Shown here one piece after another: positions 32,335 to 41,323 of a stretch of 64,000 nt of DNA. The notes below the pieces were generated by a model. It ran no database searches. It worked only from the letters and a program-made list of their open reading frames with translations, and had not been told where the DNA came from. Position 1 is the first letter of the stretch. Each line of letters starts with the position of its first letter. A program made the position numbers and the translations under genes. This DNA is from Salisapilia sapeloensis (lineage: Eukaryota > Oomycota > Peronosporomycetes > Peronosporales > Salisapiliaceae), in the NCBI GenBank assembly GCA_023334545.1, contig JAADVB010000045.1:1-64000 (forward strand), written 5' to 3'.

Positions 32335-33255
32335 ATGGTTATTAAACGCAATCGGAAGCGCATTCAGGACGCACTCTCCAAGTGTGGACTGGATGATGCT
32401 TTGCAATCCATTGCAAAGTCATCCTCAGTCACGCGCTTCCTTGGATTAGACATTAATACCAATAGCACCGGCTTTGCTGTTCTGAATGACCAAGGTGCGC
32501 ATGCCATTGCATATTACTCCTCTTAAACTCTTTATAATAGCAGCATCGCACCACTGCATTAAAATGTAGGTAAACTGCTGCAATGGGGCCATGTTGACAC
32601 GAAGAAAATTCCAAGTGAAGACGTCTTAGCTGCGTCGAATACCATCCAGCAAGAGCTCGTCGATACGCTCCAGCCAAACGCCCAGTCCAAGTCATGGCTA
32701 GTGGGCATTGAGGACTTCATGAGGCAGTACACTGCTGGCAAGTTCCAAACGCGTGGTCTATTCCACTTGGCTCAGATCAACGGTATCGTAGGATTCGCTT
32801 GCTGGCAGCGTTTCGGTCGTAAACCAGTGCACACCCATCCAACGGCAGCGCGCTCTGCCCTTGGCATTTCCAATGGCGGCGTCGTGAAAGAGCAAGTGTA
32901 CGACCTCGTAGCTCGGCAGGAACCAGAAGCTGTAGTCTCCCTCCCACGTACCAAAGCCGGGCGCTTAACCGACACGGCGTTCGACATGACAGACGCATAC
33001 GTGATCGCAGCCTACACTCGCTTCCTACATCTGCAGCAGGGTCTCGTAGATAGTCCAGAGCTAGTCGAATCTTTCCATACTACCTACTTCCAAATGAGTC
33101 AAGAGACCAAACTTCGATCGAATAAACCATCCGCTGAAGCACAGCAGCTACGTAGCATGACACCTACCGAACGAAAACAAGAGCTCTATCGACTATACTG
33201 CAGCGGCGTCGATGAATGGATGAAGAATAAGCTAAAGCAAGACTTGGGGTTGTAA
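32335..33255 (+). CDS. RuvC/RNase H-fold endonuclease (Holliday-junction resolvase-like)
   Basis: Two exons, 32335-32494 and 32570-33255, joined in frame; about 281 aa. The N-terminus is basic (MVIKRNRKRIQDALSK). The RNase H-fold signature is complete: FLGLDINTNSTGFAVLND (first Asp, beta hairpin), LVGIEDFMRQY (catalytic Glu), THPTAARSALGIS, and FDMTDAYVIAAY (D-x-x-D pair). This D-E-D-D layout, with a LAQINGIVGFACW helix between, is that of RuvC-type Holliday-junction resolvases. Eukaryotic RuvC-like proteins are mostly organellar, and the basic N-terminus could be a presequence. The cellular site is inference. Confidence 0.72.
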
Positions 33256-33302
33256 CTGTGAAACTAAACGGTATCATGTTGTTGTTGTGACTATTCTAGA
33301 GC

Positions 33303-36300
33303 TTAGTGGAACTCGTGGACGTCCGTCCATGCCTTCTCCTCCCGGTTCTCGCGCTCATAATAATCAAAGAGGCTGTCAGCCTCGAGACCAAGCAACGGCT
33401 GGTGCTTGTGGCGCTCCATCGAGTCGACAAAGAGCTTGACGAGACTGATGTTCGTCAGCAGCGGGATGGAAAAGTCCACGGCTGTTCGTCGGATCATGTA
33501 GTTGTTCTTGGTCTGCTTGCTCTCGCTGTTCGGGAGGTTGACGACGAGGTCAATCTCGCCATCCTTGATGTATCGCAAGACATTGTTGTCACTGTCATCA
33601 TCCGACGGGAAGTCGACCTTGGTGGACGGAATGTCGTACTTTTGCAAAAACTCGTGCGTCTTCTCCGTCGTGTACAAGTTGTATCCGAGCTCGGTCATCT
33701 TGAACGCAGCGTGAACAAAGTCATCCGTGAACTTGTCTTGCATCGACAGCAAGATGTTCTTCTTGGGCAATCGGACATTGGAAGAGATGAGTGCCTTGAG
33801 GAAGGCCTCGTGCTCGTTCTTGCCAAAGCACGCGACTTCACCAGTCGACGCCATCTCAACACCCAACAGCGGGTCGGCACCACCCAATCGGGTGTAACTG
33901 AACATGGGCGACTTGATACCAACAAAGCCTTCCGGACGCTTCGGACCGTACAGTTCCGGCAAGTTGTCCTGCTCCGTCGGCTCTCCGACCATGACCTTGG
34001 TGGCAGCGTTGATAAAGTCCGATCCAGTCGTCTTGGACGAGAACGGGAACGATCGAGACGCACGGAGGTTGCACTCAATGACACTGACGTCCGCTCCCTT
34101 GGCCAAGAACTGCGCATTGAACGGACCAGAGATGTTCAGAGCCGAAGCGATCTTCTCGGCGCACTTGCGGACTTCGTTCTGGTAGAACGAACTGGCCTGC
34201 ACAGGCGGGAGGATCATGGTCGCGTCACCAGAGTGGACACCAGCGTTCTCAATGTGCTCCGAGATGGCAGCAGCAATAACCTTGCCGTCCTTGGCAACAG
34301 CATCAAGCTCCAACTCCTTAGCACCTTCCACGAACTTGGTGATCACGACCGGGTGCTCCTTGGACACTTCCGCCGCTTCGCCAAGCACACGCTCCAAATC
34401 CTCGTGGTTGTGCGCAACGTTCATGGCAGCACCAGACAGCACGTAGGACGGACGGACGAGGCACGGGTAGCCAACGCGGTCGGCAAAGTCCCGCGCCTCC
34501 TGCATGCTCGTGAGCTCCTTCCACTCCGGCTGACGGACGCCAGCCTTGTCCATAAGCTGCGAGAACTTGTATCGGTCTTCCGCACTGTCAATCATCGTAG
34601 GGTGCGTGCCGAGGACGTGGACGCCAGATTTGTGCAGCGGAAGAGCGAGGTTGTTCGGGATTTGACCACCGACACTGACGACGACACCCTGCGGCTGCTC
34701 GACGTCGTTGACATCCATCACACGCTCCTTGGACAGCTCTTCAAAGTAGAGCTGGTCGCACTCGTCATAGTCCGTACTGACCGTCTCGGGGTTGTAGTTG
34801 AGCATCACCGATCGGTAGCCAAGCTTTCGAAGCGTACGGATGCAGCTCACAGCACACCAGTCGAACTCGACACTCGATCCGATACGGTACGCACCGCTAC
34901 CCAAGACCATGACACCATCGTTCTTCTCCTGCGCCTGGACATCGTTCTCCGCACCATTGTACGTCATGTAAAGGTAGTTGGTCTGAGCTGGGTACTCAGC
35001 CGCGAGCGTATCGATCTGCTTGACACTCGGGATGATACCCACCTCCTTTCGCTTCGCTCGCACATCATCGTCTGAGCATCCGAGCATACGCGAGAGCTGA
35101 CGGTCCGAGAAACCGACCTTCTTGGCTTCCATCAGCTCTTCGCGACTCACTTCCTGAATGCTCTTCCCCGTGAGGTTGACATCCAAGTCAGCAATACCCT
35201 GGAGACGACTCAACCACCACGTATCGATCTTGGTGATATCATGCACCTCGTCGATCGTCAGCATACCTTCCTTGAGCGCCTGTGCGATCTGGTAAATCCG
35301 ACGGTCCGTCGGACGGCTCAAAGCGCTCTTGAGCTCGTCCTTGGTCATACGGTCAAAGCGCGGCTCGAAGCCTTCGACGGCAGGGTCGACCATACGCATG
35401 GCCTTCTGGATACCTTCCTCGAAGTTTCTCGAGATAGCCATGACTTCCCCGACACTCTTCATGGCAGATCCGATCTCCGTGCTGACGTTCTCGAACTTGG
35501 CGAGATCCCAGCGAGGGATCTTGGTCACACAGTAGTCGAGACTCGGCTCAAAGCACGCCGTGGTGCTCTTCGTGACAGAGTTCTTGAGCTCCGGAAGCGT
35601 GATACCAAGGGCAAGTTTCGCAGCAACGAATGCGAGGGGGTAGCCCGTCGCCTTGGACGCCAAGGCACTCGAACGAGAGAGACGAGCGTTCACTTCGATG
35701 ATACAGTACTCTTCCGAGTGCGGGTTCAGAGCGTACTGGATGTTACACTCACCAACGATACCCAAGTGTCGAACGACCTTGAGCGCCGTCTCTCGCAGCA
35801 TGTGGTACTCTCGGTTCGACAGCGTCTGGGATGGCGCAATCACGATCGAGTCACCCGTGTGAATACCAAGCGGATCAAAGTTCTCCATGTTGCACACCGT
35901 CAGACAGTTGTCGGCACTGTCTCGCACGACTTCGTACTCGACTTCCTTCCATCCCTTCATACTTCGCTCCACAAGGATCTGAGGACTACCGGCAAACGCC
36001 TTCTTCGCCATTGATCGCAGCTCGGCTTCATCGTCGCATAGACCAGAGCCAAGACCTCCGAGAGCAAAGGCCGATCGGATCATGACAGGGAAACCAATCT
36101 CGTGGGCAGCAGTCACAGCATCGTCGACAGAGTTCACGGCGATACCCTTGGCAATACGTTCGTTGATCTCCTTGAGCTTCTCGTTAAACGAATCTCGGTC
36201 TTCCGTCGCTTCAATCACAGGGATCTGCGTACCAATGACTTCGACGCCGTACTTCTCCAAGACACCGTTCTTCGCGAGTTCGACACCACAGTTCAAAGCT

Positions 36301-37841
36301 GTCTGACCACCCATACTGATCAAGATACCATCCGGACGCTCACGCTTAATCACTTGCTCCACAAAGTCTGCGTTCACTGGTAAGTAGTACACGTTACTCG
36401 CCTGTGCTTCACTCGACTTGTCAATGTTCGTCTGGACGGAAGCGATGTTCGGGTTAATCAGAATTGTCTCAATCGCTTCTTCCTTGAGCGCCTTGATCGC
36501 TTGCGAACCAGAGTAGTCGAACTCACCAGCTTGACCAATGGATAGACCTCCAGATCCGAGAACCAAGACCTTTTTCACTTGCGGACGAACGACAGGTGGA
36601 CGCTGGACTAAGCTCGAGATCGGACCCTTCTCCTTTCGACGCACGGCGTCGAGGAAAACATCGAAGAGGAACTCCGTGTCCGTCGGTCCGCCAGAGTGCT
36701 CCGGATGGAACTGCGCCGTGAAGAACGGCTTGCTCTTGTGGATAATGCCTTCGTTCGTACCGTCGTTACCGTTGACAAAGAGCTCTTCCCACTCACTCGG
36801 CAATGTCTTGCCGTCGAGAGCATACCCGTGGTTCTGAGCAGTGATGTAGCTCTGACCGGTCTTGAGGTTGTTCACAGGCTGGTTCTGACCTCGGTTACCG
36901 AACGGAAGCTTGTACGTCTGCGCACCGGCCGCACGACCGAGCAATTGGTTACCAAAGCAAATACCAAAGATCGGCTTGACACCATCGCCTTCGACACTGA
37001 GCGCCTTCTTCAGCTGCTCCGTCGTCTCCGTGAGCACAGCCGGATCTCCCGGACCGTTACTGATGAACAGACCGTCGTACCAGTCGGCTTCCGACGCAAT
37101 GTCGTGGTTCCACGGCACGAGCTTGACCTCGGCTCCGCGCGACACGAGGGATCGGATAATATTGTATTTGATACCACAGTCGACTGCAAGGATCTTGAGC
37201 GGATTGCCAGCGCCAAACGTACGCACTTCCTTCGTGGACACGAGGGCAGACAGGTTGGTCGCGTTCGGGTCGATAAAGTCCGGCGTGTCACTACCTTCAA
37301 CGACGATTCGGCCGCTCATGGCGCCCTTGGCACGGATCTTTTTCGTAATAGCACGCGTGTCGATGCCAGCAATACCAGGGATACCTTCCCGAGCGAGCCA
37401 GTCGCTTAGGGAAGACGCAGCGTTCCAATGACTATGATGAGAAGAGTAATCTTGGACGATCATACCAGCGGCATGGATCCGGTCGGACTCGATGAACTTG
37501 TTCAGACCGAACTCATCGATGGCAGTCGTGTCCGGGACACCGTAGTTTCCGATCATGGGGAAGGTCATGTTCAAGATCTGACCTTTAAAGGAAGCATCCG
37601 TGAGAGCTTCCGGGTAGCCGACCATGCCGGTCGTGAAGACGACTTCACCAGCCATGGACTTGGGGGCACCGAACGAGACACCTTCAAAGCGAGAGCCGTC
37701 CTCGAACTCGAGGAAAGCTGGCGTCTGGAACTTGGGGGCATTTCGACGATCGACTTTCTCCCGAGCAGAGCCGAGGAGACGGCTACCACTGGACTTGTAA
37801 AGTGGTGTGCGTTTGCGAGCGGCGTTGGATAATCGAAGCAT
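33303..37841 (-). CDS. Carbamoyl-phosphate synthase, fused GATase-CPSase (CPS III-like, probably mitochondrial)
   Basis: Single exon, 1512 aa. A presequence-like N-terminus (MLRLSNAARKRTPLYKSSGS) precedes the small-subunit domain. The class I glutaminase is complete: FGICFGNQLLG holds the catalytic Cys and HPEHSGGPTD the His/Glu, so glutamine should be the nitrogen donor. The large-subunit part follows in two homologous ATP-grasp halves (GSGGLSIGQAGEFDYSG and GSGAYRIGSSVEFDWCA openings). The C-terminal regulatory domain ends with IDLVVNLPNSESKQ and MIRRTAVDFSIPLLTN, very like animal CPS1, where this region binds N-acetylglutamate. No ATCase or DHOase is attached, unlike CAD. This is the type used for arginine and the urea cycle in stramenopiles. 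Divergent from the ArgB-ArgC fusion. Confidence 0.95.
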   Translation of the reverse strand: MLRLSNAARKRTPLYKSSGSRLLGSAREKVDRRNAPKFQTPAFLEFEDGSRFEGVSFGAPKSMAGEVVFTTGMVGYPEALTDASFKGQILNMTFPMIGNYGVPDTTAIDEFGLNKFIESDRIHAAGMIVQDYSSHHSHWNAASSLSDWLAREGIPGIAGIDTRAITKKIRAKGAMSGRIVVEGSDTPDFIDPNATNLSALVSTKEVRTFGAGNPLKILAVDCGIKYNIIRSLVSRGAEVKLVPWNHDIASEADWYDGLFISNGPGDPAVLTETTEQLKKALSVEGDGVKPIFGICFGNQLLGRAAGAQTYKLPFGNRGQNQPVNNLKTGQSYITAQNHGYALDGKTLPSEWEELFVNGNDGTNEGIIHKSKPFFTAQFHPEHSGGPTDTEFLFDVFLDAVRRKEKGPISSLVQRPPVVRPQVKKVLVLGSGGLSIGQAGEFDYSGSQAIKALKEEAIETILINPNIASVQTNIDKSSEAQASNVYYLPVNADFVEQVIKRERPDGILISMGGQTALNCGVELAKNGVLEKYGVEVIGTQIPVIEATEDRDSFNEKLKEINERIAKGIAVNSVDDAVTAAHEIGFPVMIRSAFALGGLGSGLCDDEAELRSMAKKAFAGSPQILVERSMKGWKEVEYEVVRDSADNCLTVCNMENFDPLGIHTGDSIVIAPSQTLSNREYHMLRETALKVVRHLGIVGECNIQYALNPHSEEYCIIEVNARLSRSSALASKATGYPLAFVAAKLALGITLPELKNSVTKSTTACFEPSLDYCVTKIPRWDLAKFENVSTEIGSAMKSVGEVMAISRNFEEGIQKAMRMVDPAVEGFEPRFDRMTKDELKSALSRPTDRRIYQIAQALKEGMLTIDEVHDITKIDTWWLSRLQGIADLDVNLTGKSIQEVSREELMEAKKVGFSDRQLSRMLGCSDDDVRAKRKEVGIIPSVKQIDTLAAEYPAQTNYLYMTYNGAENDVQAQEKNDGVMVLGSGAYRIGSSVEFDWCAVSCIRTLRKLGYRSVMLNYNPETVSTDYDECDQLYFEELSKERVMDVNDVEQPQGVVVSVGGQIPNNLALPLHKSGVHVLGTHPTMIDSAEDRYKFSQLMDKAGVRQPEWKELTSMQEARDFADRVGYPCLVRPSYVLSGAAMNVAHNHEDLERVLGEAAEVSKEHPVVITKFVEGAKELELDAVAKDGKVIAAAISEHIENAGVHSGDATMILPPVQASSFYQNEVRKCAEKIASALNISGPFNAQFLAKGADVSVIECNLRASRSFPFSSKTTGSDFINAATKVMVGEPTEQDNLPELYGPKRPEGFVGIKSPMFSYTRLGGADPLLGVEMASTGEVACFGKNEHEAFLKALISSNVRLPKKNILLSMQDKFTDDFVHAAFKMTELGYNLYTTEKTHEFLQKYDIPSTKVDFPSDDDSDNNVLRYIKDGEIDLVVNLPNSESKQTKNNYMIRRTAVDFSIPLLTNISLVKLFVDSMERHKHQPLLGLEADSLFDYYERENREEKAWTDVHEFH

Positions 37842-38191
37842 CGTGGATTAAATGTTAAACAGAAGGTGAGGCGTGCCAGGAGGCAGCTCGAGATGGCCGC
37901 AAATTCAGAAGTGCCGGGAAGAAGGGAGGCGGATCTCAAGTCGGAGCCACTGGTGAGGGGCGGATAGGGCTACTATGAAACGGTTGAAGATCGCGTTAAC
38001 ATCACATACTTTCTTTTATATTAAATCTTGAACGGATGTATGGCGCAAACAAGTAGTTTGAAACGAGTGGCCCAAGCAGCTTCGAGGCCGTGGGATCGTT
38101 GTCTGGCCTTGCGCTGTTACCGCCAGCAGAACGTTCACCTGGCTCTCCTGATCTGTGTGGCATTAAGGCTGTTCAGACCATTTCTAGTAGG
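37842..38191. promoter_or_regulatory. Bidirectional upstream region of two arginine/urea-cycle genes
   Basis: 350 bp between the CPSase ATG (minus) and the best ATG of the NAG kinase/reductase (plus). On the minus strand, about 60 nt before the CPSase start, GCACTTCTGAATTTGC partly resembles the oomycete Inr/flanking element. If the plus-strand gene has an upstream ATG near 38040 with a small intron, the shared region is nearer 200 bp. Co-regulation is inferred from the arrangement only. Confidence 0.5.
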
Positions 38192-40195
38192 ATGTGGAAA
38201 AGAACACTACGGAGTCCGGTGAACGTGTCCAAGCGATGCCTGAGCACGACACCGCAGGCCGTATCCACGCGGCTCGCGCAGATCATGCAATCCAATGCTG
38301 ATATCCAGCGCTATCGGGAAGTGTACGGTGTCCCGGGAGTACGGCGTTCCACAGTAATTAAGATTGGCGGTGACGTCATTGAGCATGAGCTCGACACACT
38401 CGTCGACTCGCTTGTCTTTCTTAAGCATGCTGGTCTCTTCCCGATCCTAGTGCATGGCGCTGGTCCGCAGATGAATGCCGAGCTCGAACGTGCCGGCGTA
38501 GAGCCGCAGTACGTCCAAGGCAATCGCGTCACGGACATAGAGACGCTTACGATCGCCAAGCGCATCTTCCTCCAAGCCAATCGCAAGCTCGTCGATGCAC
38601 TTGCTGCTGTTGGTGCACCTGCTCGACCCATCACGAGCGGTGTCTTTGAAGCCAAATTCCGCGACATGGATACCTTTGGGTACGTGGGTGAGATTAATCA
38701 CATTCACAGCCAATTCGTCGAAGCAGCGCTCGACAGTGACCAGATCCCAGTCCTCTCATGTCTTGGTGAAACTGCGTCCGGCCAGACGCTCAACATCAAC
38801 GCTGATGTCGCGGCGAGGGAGCTTGCATTGAGCATGCAACCGGACAAGACAGTGTTTATCAACTCCAAAGGCGGATGGGTCGAAGACGATGGCACCAAGC
38901 TCAAGGAAATTAATATGAAACGAGACTACGCCGAGATGGCATCGAGAGACTACACTGGTCGTCAAGGCACGTTGCTTAAGCTAAACGAGATCAACGCTTT
39001 ACTGCAAGGACTGCCATCCACTGCCACAGTCGCCTTGACCTCTGCAAAGGAGCTGTCCAAGGAAATTCTGAGCAACTGCAGTACCGGAACGATCTGCCGT
39101 CGTGGAGAGTCCGCTCCTGTCTCCAACTCCACTACCAAGAAGCGTGTGGGTATCCTCGGCGCTCGAGGCTACGTCGGTCGAGAGGTCATCCGCTTAGTCG
39201 GTCAGCACCCAGAGCTAGAGCTCGTATGTGCTAGTTCCCGTGCGTTAGTCGGTCATAAAGTGTTGGACGTAGCCATGGCGCCTCCTGTGAACCCCCACAC
39301 GAACCAACCTGCAAAGGACGCTTCTCGCCACCCAAAGCTCCACATCTCCGAGGACCTCGAGTTCTGTGAACTTGGTCTTGACGACCTCCCGACGTCAGAA
39401 CTAGCTGAATCCGTCGACGTCTGGGTCCTCGCACTTCCCAACGGACATTGCCAGCAGTACGCATCTGTCCTCGACGGTCTCAAGAAGCAGAACAAGATCG
39501 TCGTGGACTTGAGTGCCGACCAGCGCTTCAACGACGACTGGGTGTACGGTCTGCCAGAGACGCCTGGCTGTCGTGATGCGCTCCACGGCGCCACGCACAT
39601 CTCCAACCCCGGCTGCTACGCTACTGGCGCTCAGATCGGTCTCTTGCCGTTGCTAGGAGGCAAGCCGGAGGTGAGTGGCAAGCTCATTGACGAGAGCATC
39701 CCGCCCCATATCTTTGGTGTCTCGGGATACAGCGGTGCTGGCACGACTGCATCCAACGCCAATAACTTAAAGGTGTTGCAGGACAATTTGCTCGCGTACA
39801 AGTCAGTCAAGCACGTGCATGAGTACGAGGTGTCGCATCAGCTACAGACGCCTGTGCGCTTCATGCCGCACGTCGCGCCGTACTTCCAAGGCATCCACTT
39901 GACCCTGTCGGCGCAACTAGAAGATTCTTCCATCAAGGCAGCCGACATCCAGGAACTGTACAATGAGTTTTATAGAGGCGAGAAACTCGCCAAGGTCGTG
40001 GATGGCATGCCCATGGTCAAGGACAATGCGTTCCAACACCACGTGAGCGTCGGTGGTTTCCAAATCGACGAAACGACCGGTCGACTCGTCATCGTCTCCA
40101 CCATCGACAACTTGCTCAAGGGTGCTGCAACCCAAGCCGTGCAGAACGTGAACGTTGCGCTCGGACTAGACGAATACACTGGTATCGACGCTTAA
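38192..40195 (+). CDS. N-acetylglutamate kinase / N-acetyl-gamma-glutamyl-phosphate reductase fusion (Arg5,6-like)
   Basis: About 667 aa from the ATG at 38192 (MWKRTLRSPVNVSKRCLST, a likely mitochondrial presequence). An open frame runs further upstream without ATG, so a 5' exon is possible. The kinase domain shows VIKIGGDVIE, LVHGAGPQMNAEL, ITSGVFEAKF and LNINADVAAREL (amino-acid-kinase fold). The reductase begins about residue 318 with RVGILGARGYVGREVIRL and has the catalytic Cys in SNPGCYATGAQIGLLPL and HIFGVSGYSGAGTTAS. These are steps 2 and 3 of arginine synthesis from glutamate, as in fungal Arg5,6. The linker between the enzymes is only about 40 residues, so the vGNAT domain present in the fungal kinase is absent. 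Confidence 0.94.
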   Translation: MWKRTLRSPVNVSKRCLSTTPQAVSTRLAQIMQSNADIQRYREVYGVPGVRRSTVIKIGGDVIEHELDTLVDSLVFLKHAGLFPILVHGAGPQMNAELERAGVEPQYVQGNRVTDIETLTIAKRIFLQANRKLVDALAAVGAPARPITSGVFEAKFRDMDTFGYVGEINHIHSQFVEAALDSDQIPVLSCLGETASGQTLNINADVAARELALSMQPDKTVFINSKGGWVEDDGTKLKEINMKRDYAEMASRDYTGRQGTLLKLNEINALLQGLPSTATVALTSAKELSKEILSNCSTGTICRRGESAPVSNSTTKKRVGILGARGYVGREVIRLVGQHPELELVCASSRALVGHKVLDVAMAPPVNPHTNQPAKDASRHPKLHISEDLEFCELGLDDLPTSELAESVDVWVLALPNGHCQQYASVLDGLKKQNKIVVDLSADQRFNDDWVYGLPETPGCRDALHGATHISNPGCYATGAQIGLLPLLGGKPEVSGKLIDESIPPHIFGVSGYSGAGTTASNANNLKVLQDNLLAYKSVKHVHEYEVSHQLQTPVRFMPHVAPYFQGIHLTLSAQLEDSSIKAADIQELYNEFYRGEKLAKVVDGMPMVKDNAFQHHVSVGGFQIDETTGRLVIVSTIDNLLKGAATQAVQNVNVALGLDEYTGIDA

Positions 40196-40271
40196 GAAGT
40201 TCAATAAAAATACGTTTGTGGCTCGTTCGTTCTAGCGATAGCCCATGCAAAAATGCGTAATATTTCTTTTC

Positions 40272-41088
40272 TTAGTATTGCAGGATCGGATCCCCGACCT
40301 TGTCGATCATGGACACGGTGCATTTGAGGTCAAAGACTTTGCTTAAGACGACCTTGAAGAGTTTCTGGACATTGATCGAGTGAGACGCAGAGGTGAAGAT
40401 GAGTGGAGCTTTCATCGCTTTCGCAAACTTGCGTGCTTGCTTGGTAATGTCCTCCTGTTCTTTGGCTGAGAACTCGGTGAATTGATCGTACTTGGTTCCG
40501 ATCAAGAACGGAAACGCATTCTATAAGATACGTGAGCATGGTCGGTATAGTCGAGGTAGGACGAGTGTGACCTTGTTGATCGTCCGAACTTGGCGGTACC
40601 ATTCCTTAACACTCATGAGCGTCGCCTTCCGCGTGAGGTCGAACATGAAGAGGATGGCGACGGCATCGTTGCATACGAGTGGGAGCATGCTGATAAACTC
40701 CCGATGACCTGTCTCACGCGATTAGAATCATCTACTAGCGTCGAAAGATGTTAATGGATGCCAACCGCCAAGATCCCAAATGCTAAAGGTGATCTCGGTA
40801 TTCCGCAATGCAATCGTCTTCTCCATAAAATTTACACCTACGTGCCATAAGCCACTATCCTCTGTACAGTCTACAATGACACATACCTAGCGTGTGGATG
40901 TAGTCTTCATCAAACTTGCCTTCGACGTACTTGACCATGAGACTCGTCTTCCCGACCTGAGCATCCCCAACCATCCCGACTTTGACCACGACATTATTCC
41001 TCCCGCCTCGACCACTCGTCGCCTCCTTCTTATCCGTCACATCCTTCACCTCCTCTCCACTCGCACTCGCAGCAGCCTTCTCCTCCAT
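40272..41088 (-). CDS. Spg1/Tem1-type small GTPase
   Basis: Four exons; protein of about 215 aa starting [14 protein letters not shown]. The GTPase core follows fission yeast Spg1: [23 protein letters not shown] (P-loop GDAQVGKTS), [15 protein letters not shown] (switch I), [12 protein letters not shown] (switch II), [27 protein letters not shown] (the NKxD motif as TKYD) and FTSASHS (the SAK motif). Spg1/Tem1 starts the septation/mitotic-exit pathway in fungi and is found widely outside animals. The residue equivalent to Ras Gln61, normally Gln in GGQREF, is His here. The glycine before it is made across an intron junction. No C-terminal prenylation Cys, as in the family. Confidence 0.9.
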
Positions 41089-41323
41089 CTCCACTCGGAA
41101 AATCTCTTTTGCAATTGAAAATTCTTTTTATTTCGCTTCTCAACTTGCAATTTCATCGATTAATCATACAATACCACTTCAACCCGACATGGCAACCATT
41201 ACTCACAACAAGCACATGCGCCAATCCGTGGGCAGGGGTCTGATATACAAAAAAATAGTCAGCCACAGCCGACCATACTCAAATTGAGACATTCTCACAT
41301 TCGCCTCCACTGACGTAAGGAGC

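Noticed and set aside
33306-35075. 589-codon plus-strand open frame opposite the CPSase gene
   Set aside because: It is fully antisense to a conserved coding sequence, has Val/Arg/Asp-heavy composition typical of a shadow frame and shows no domain.
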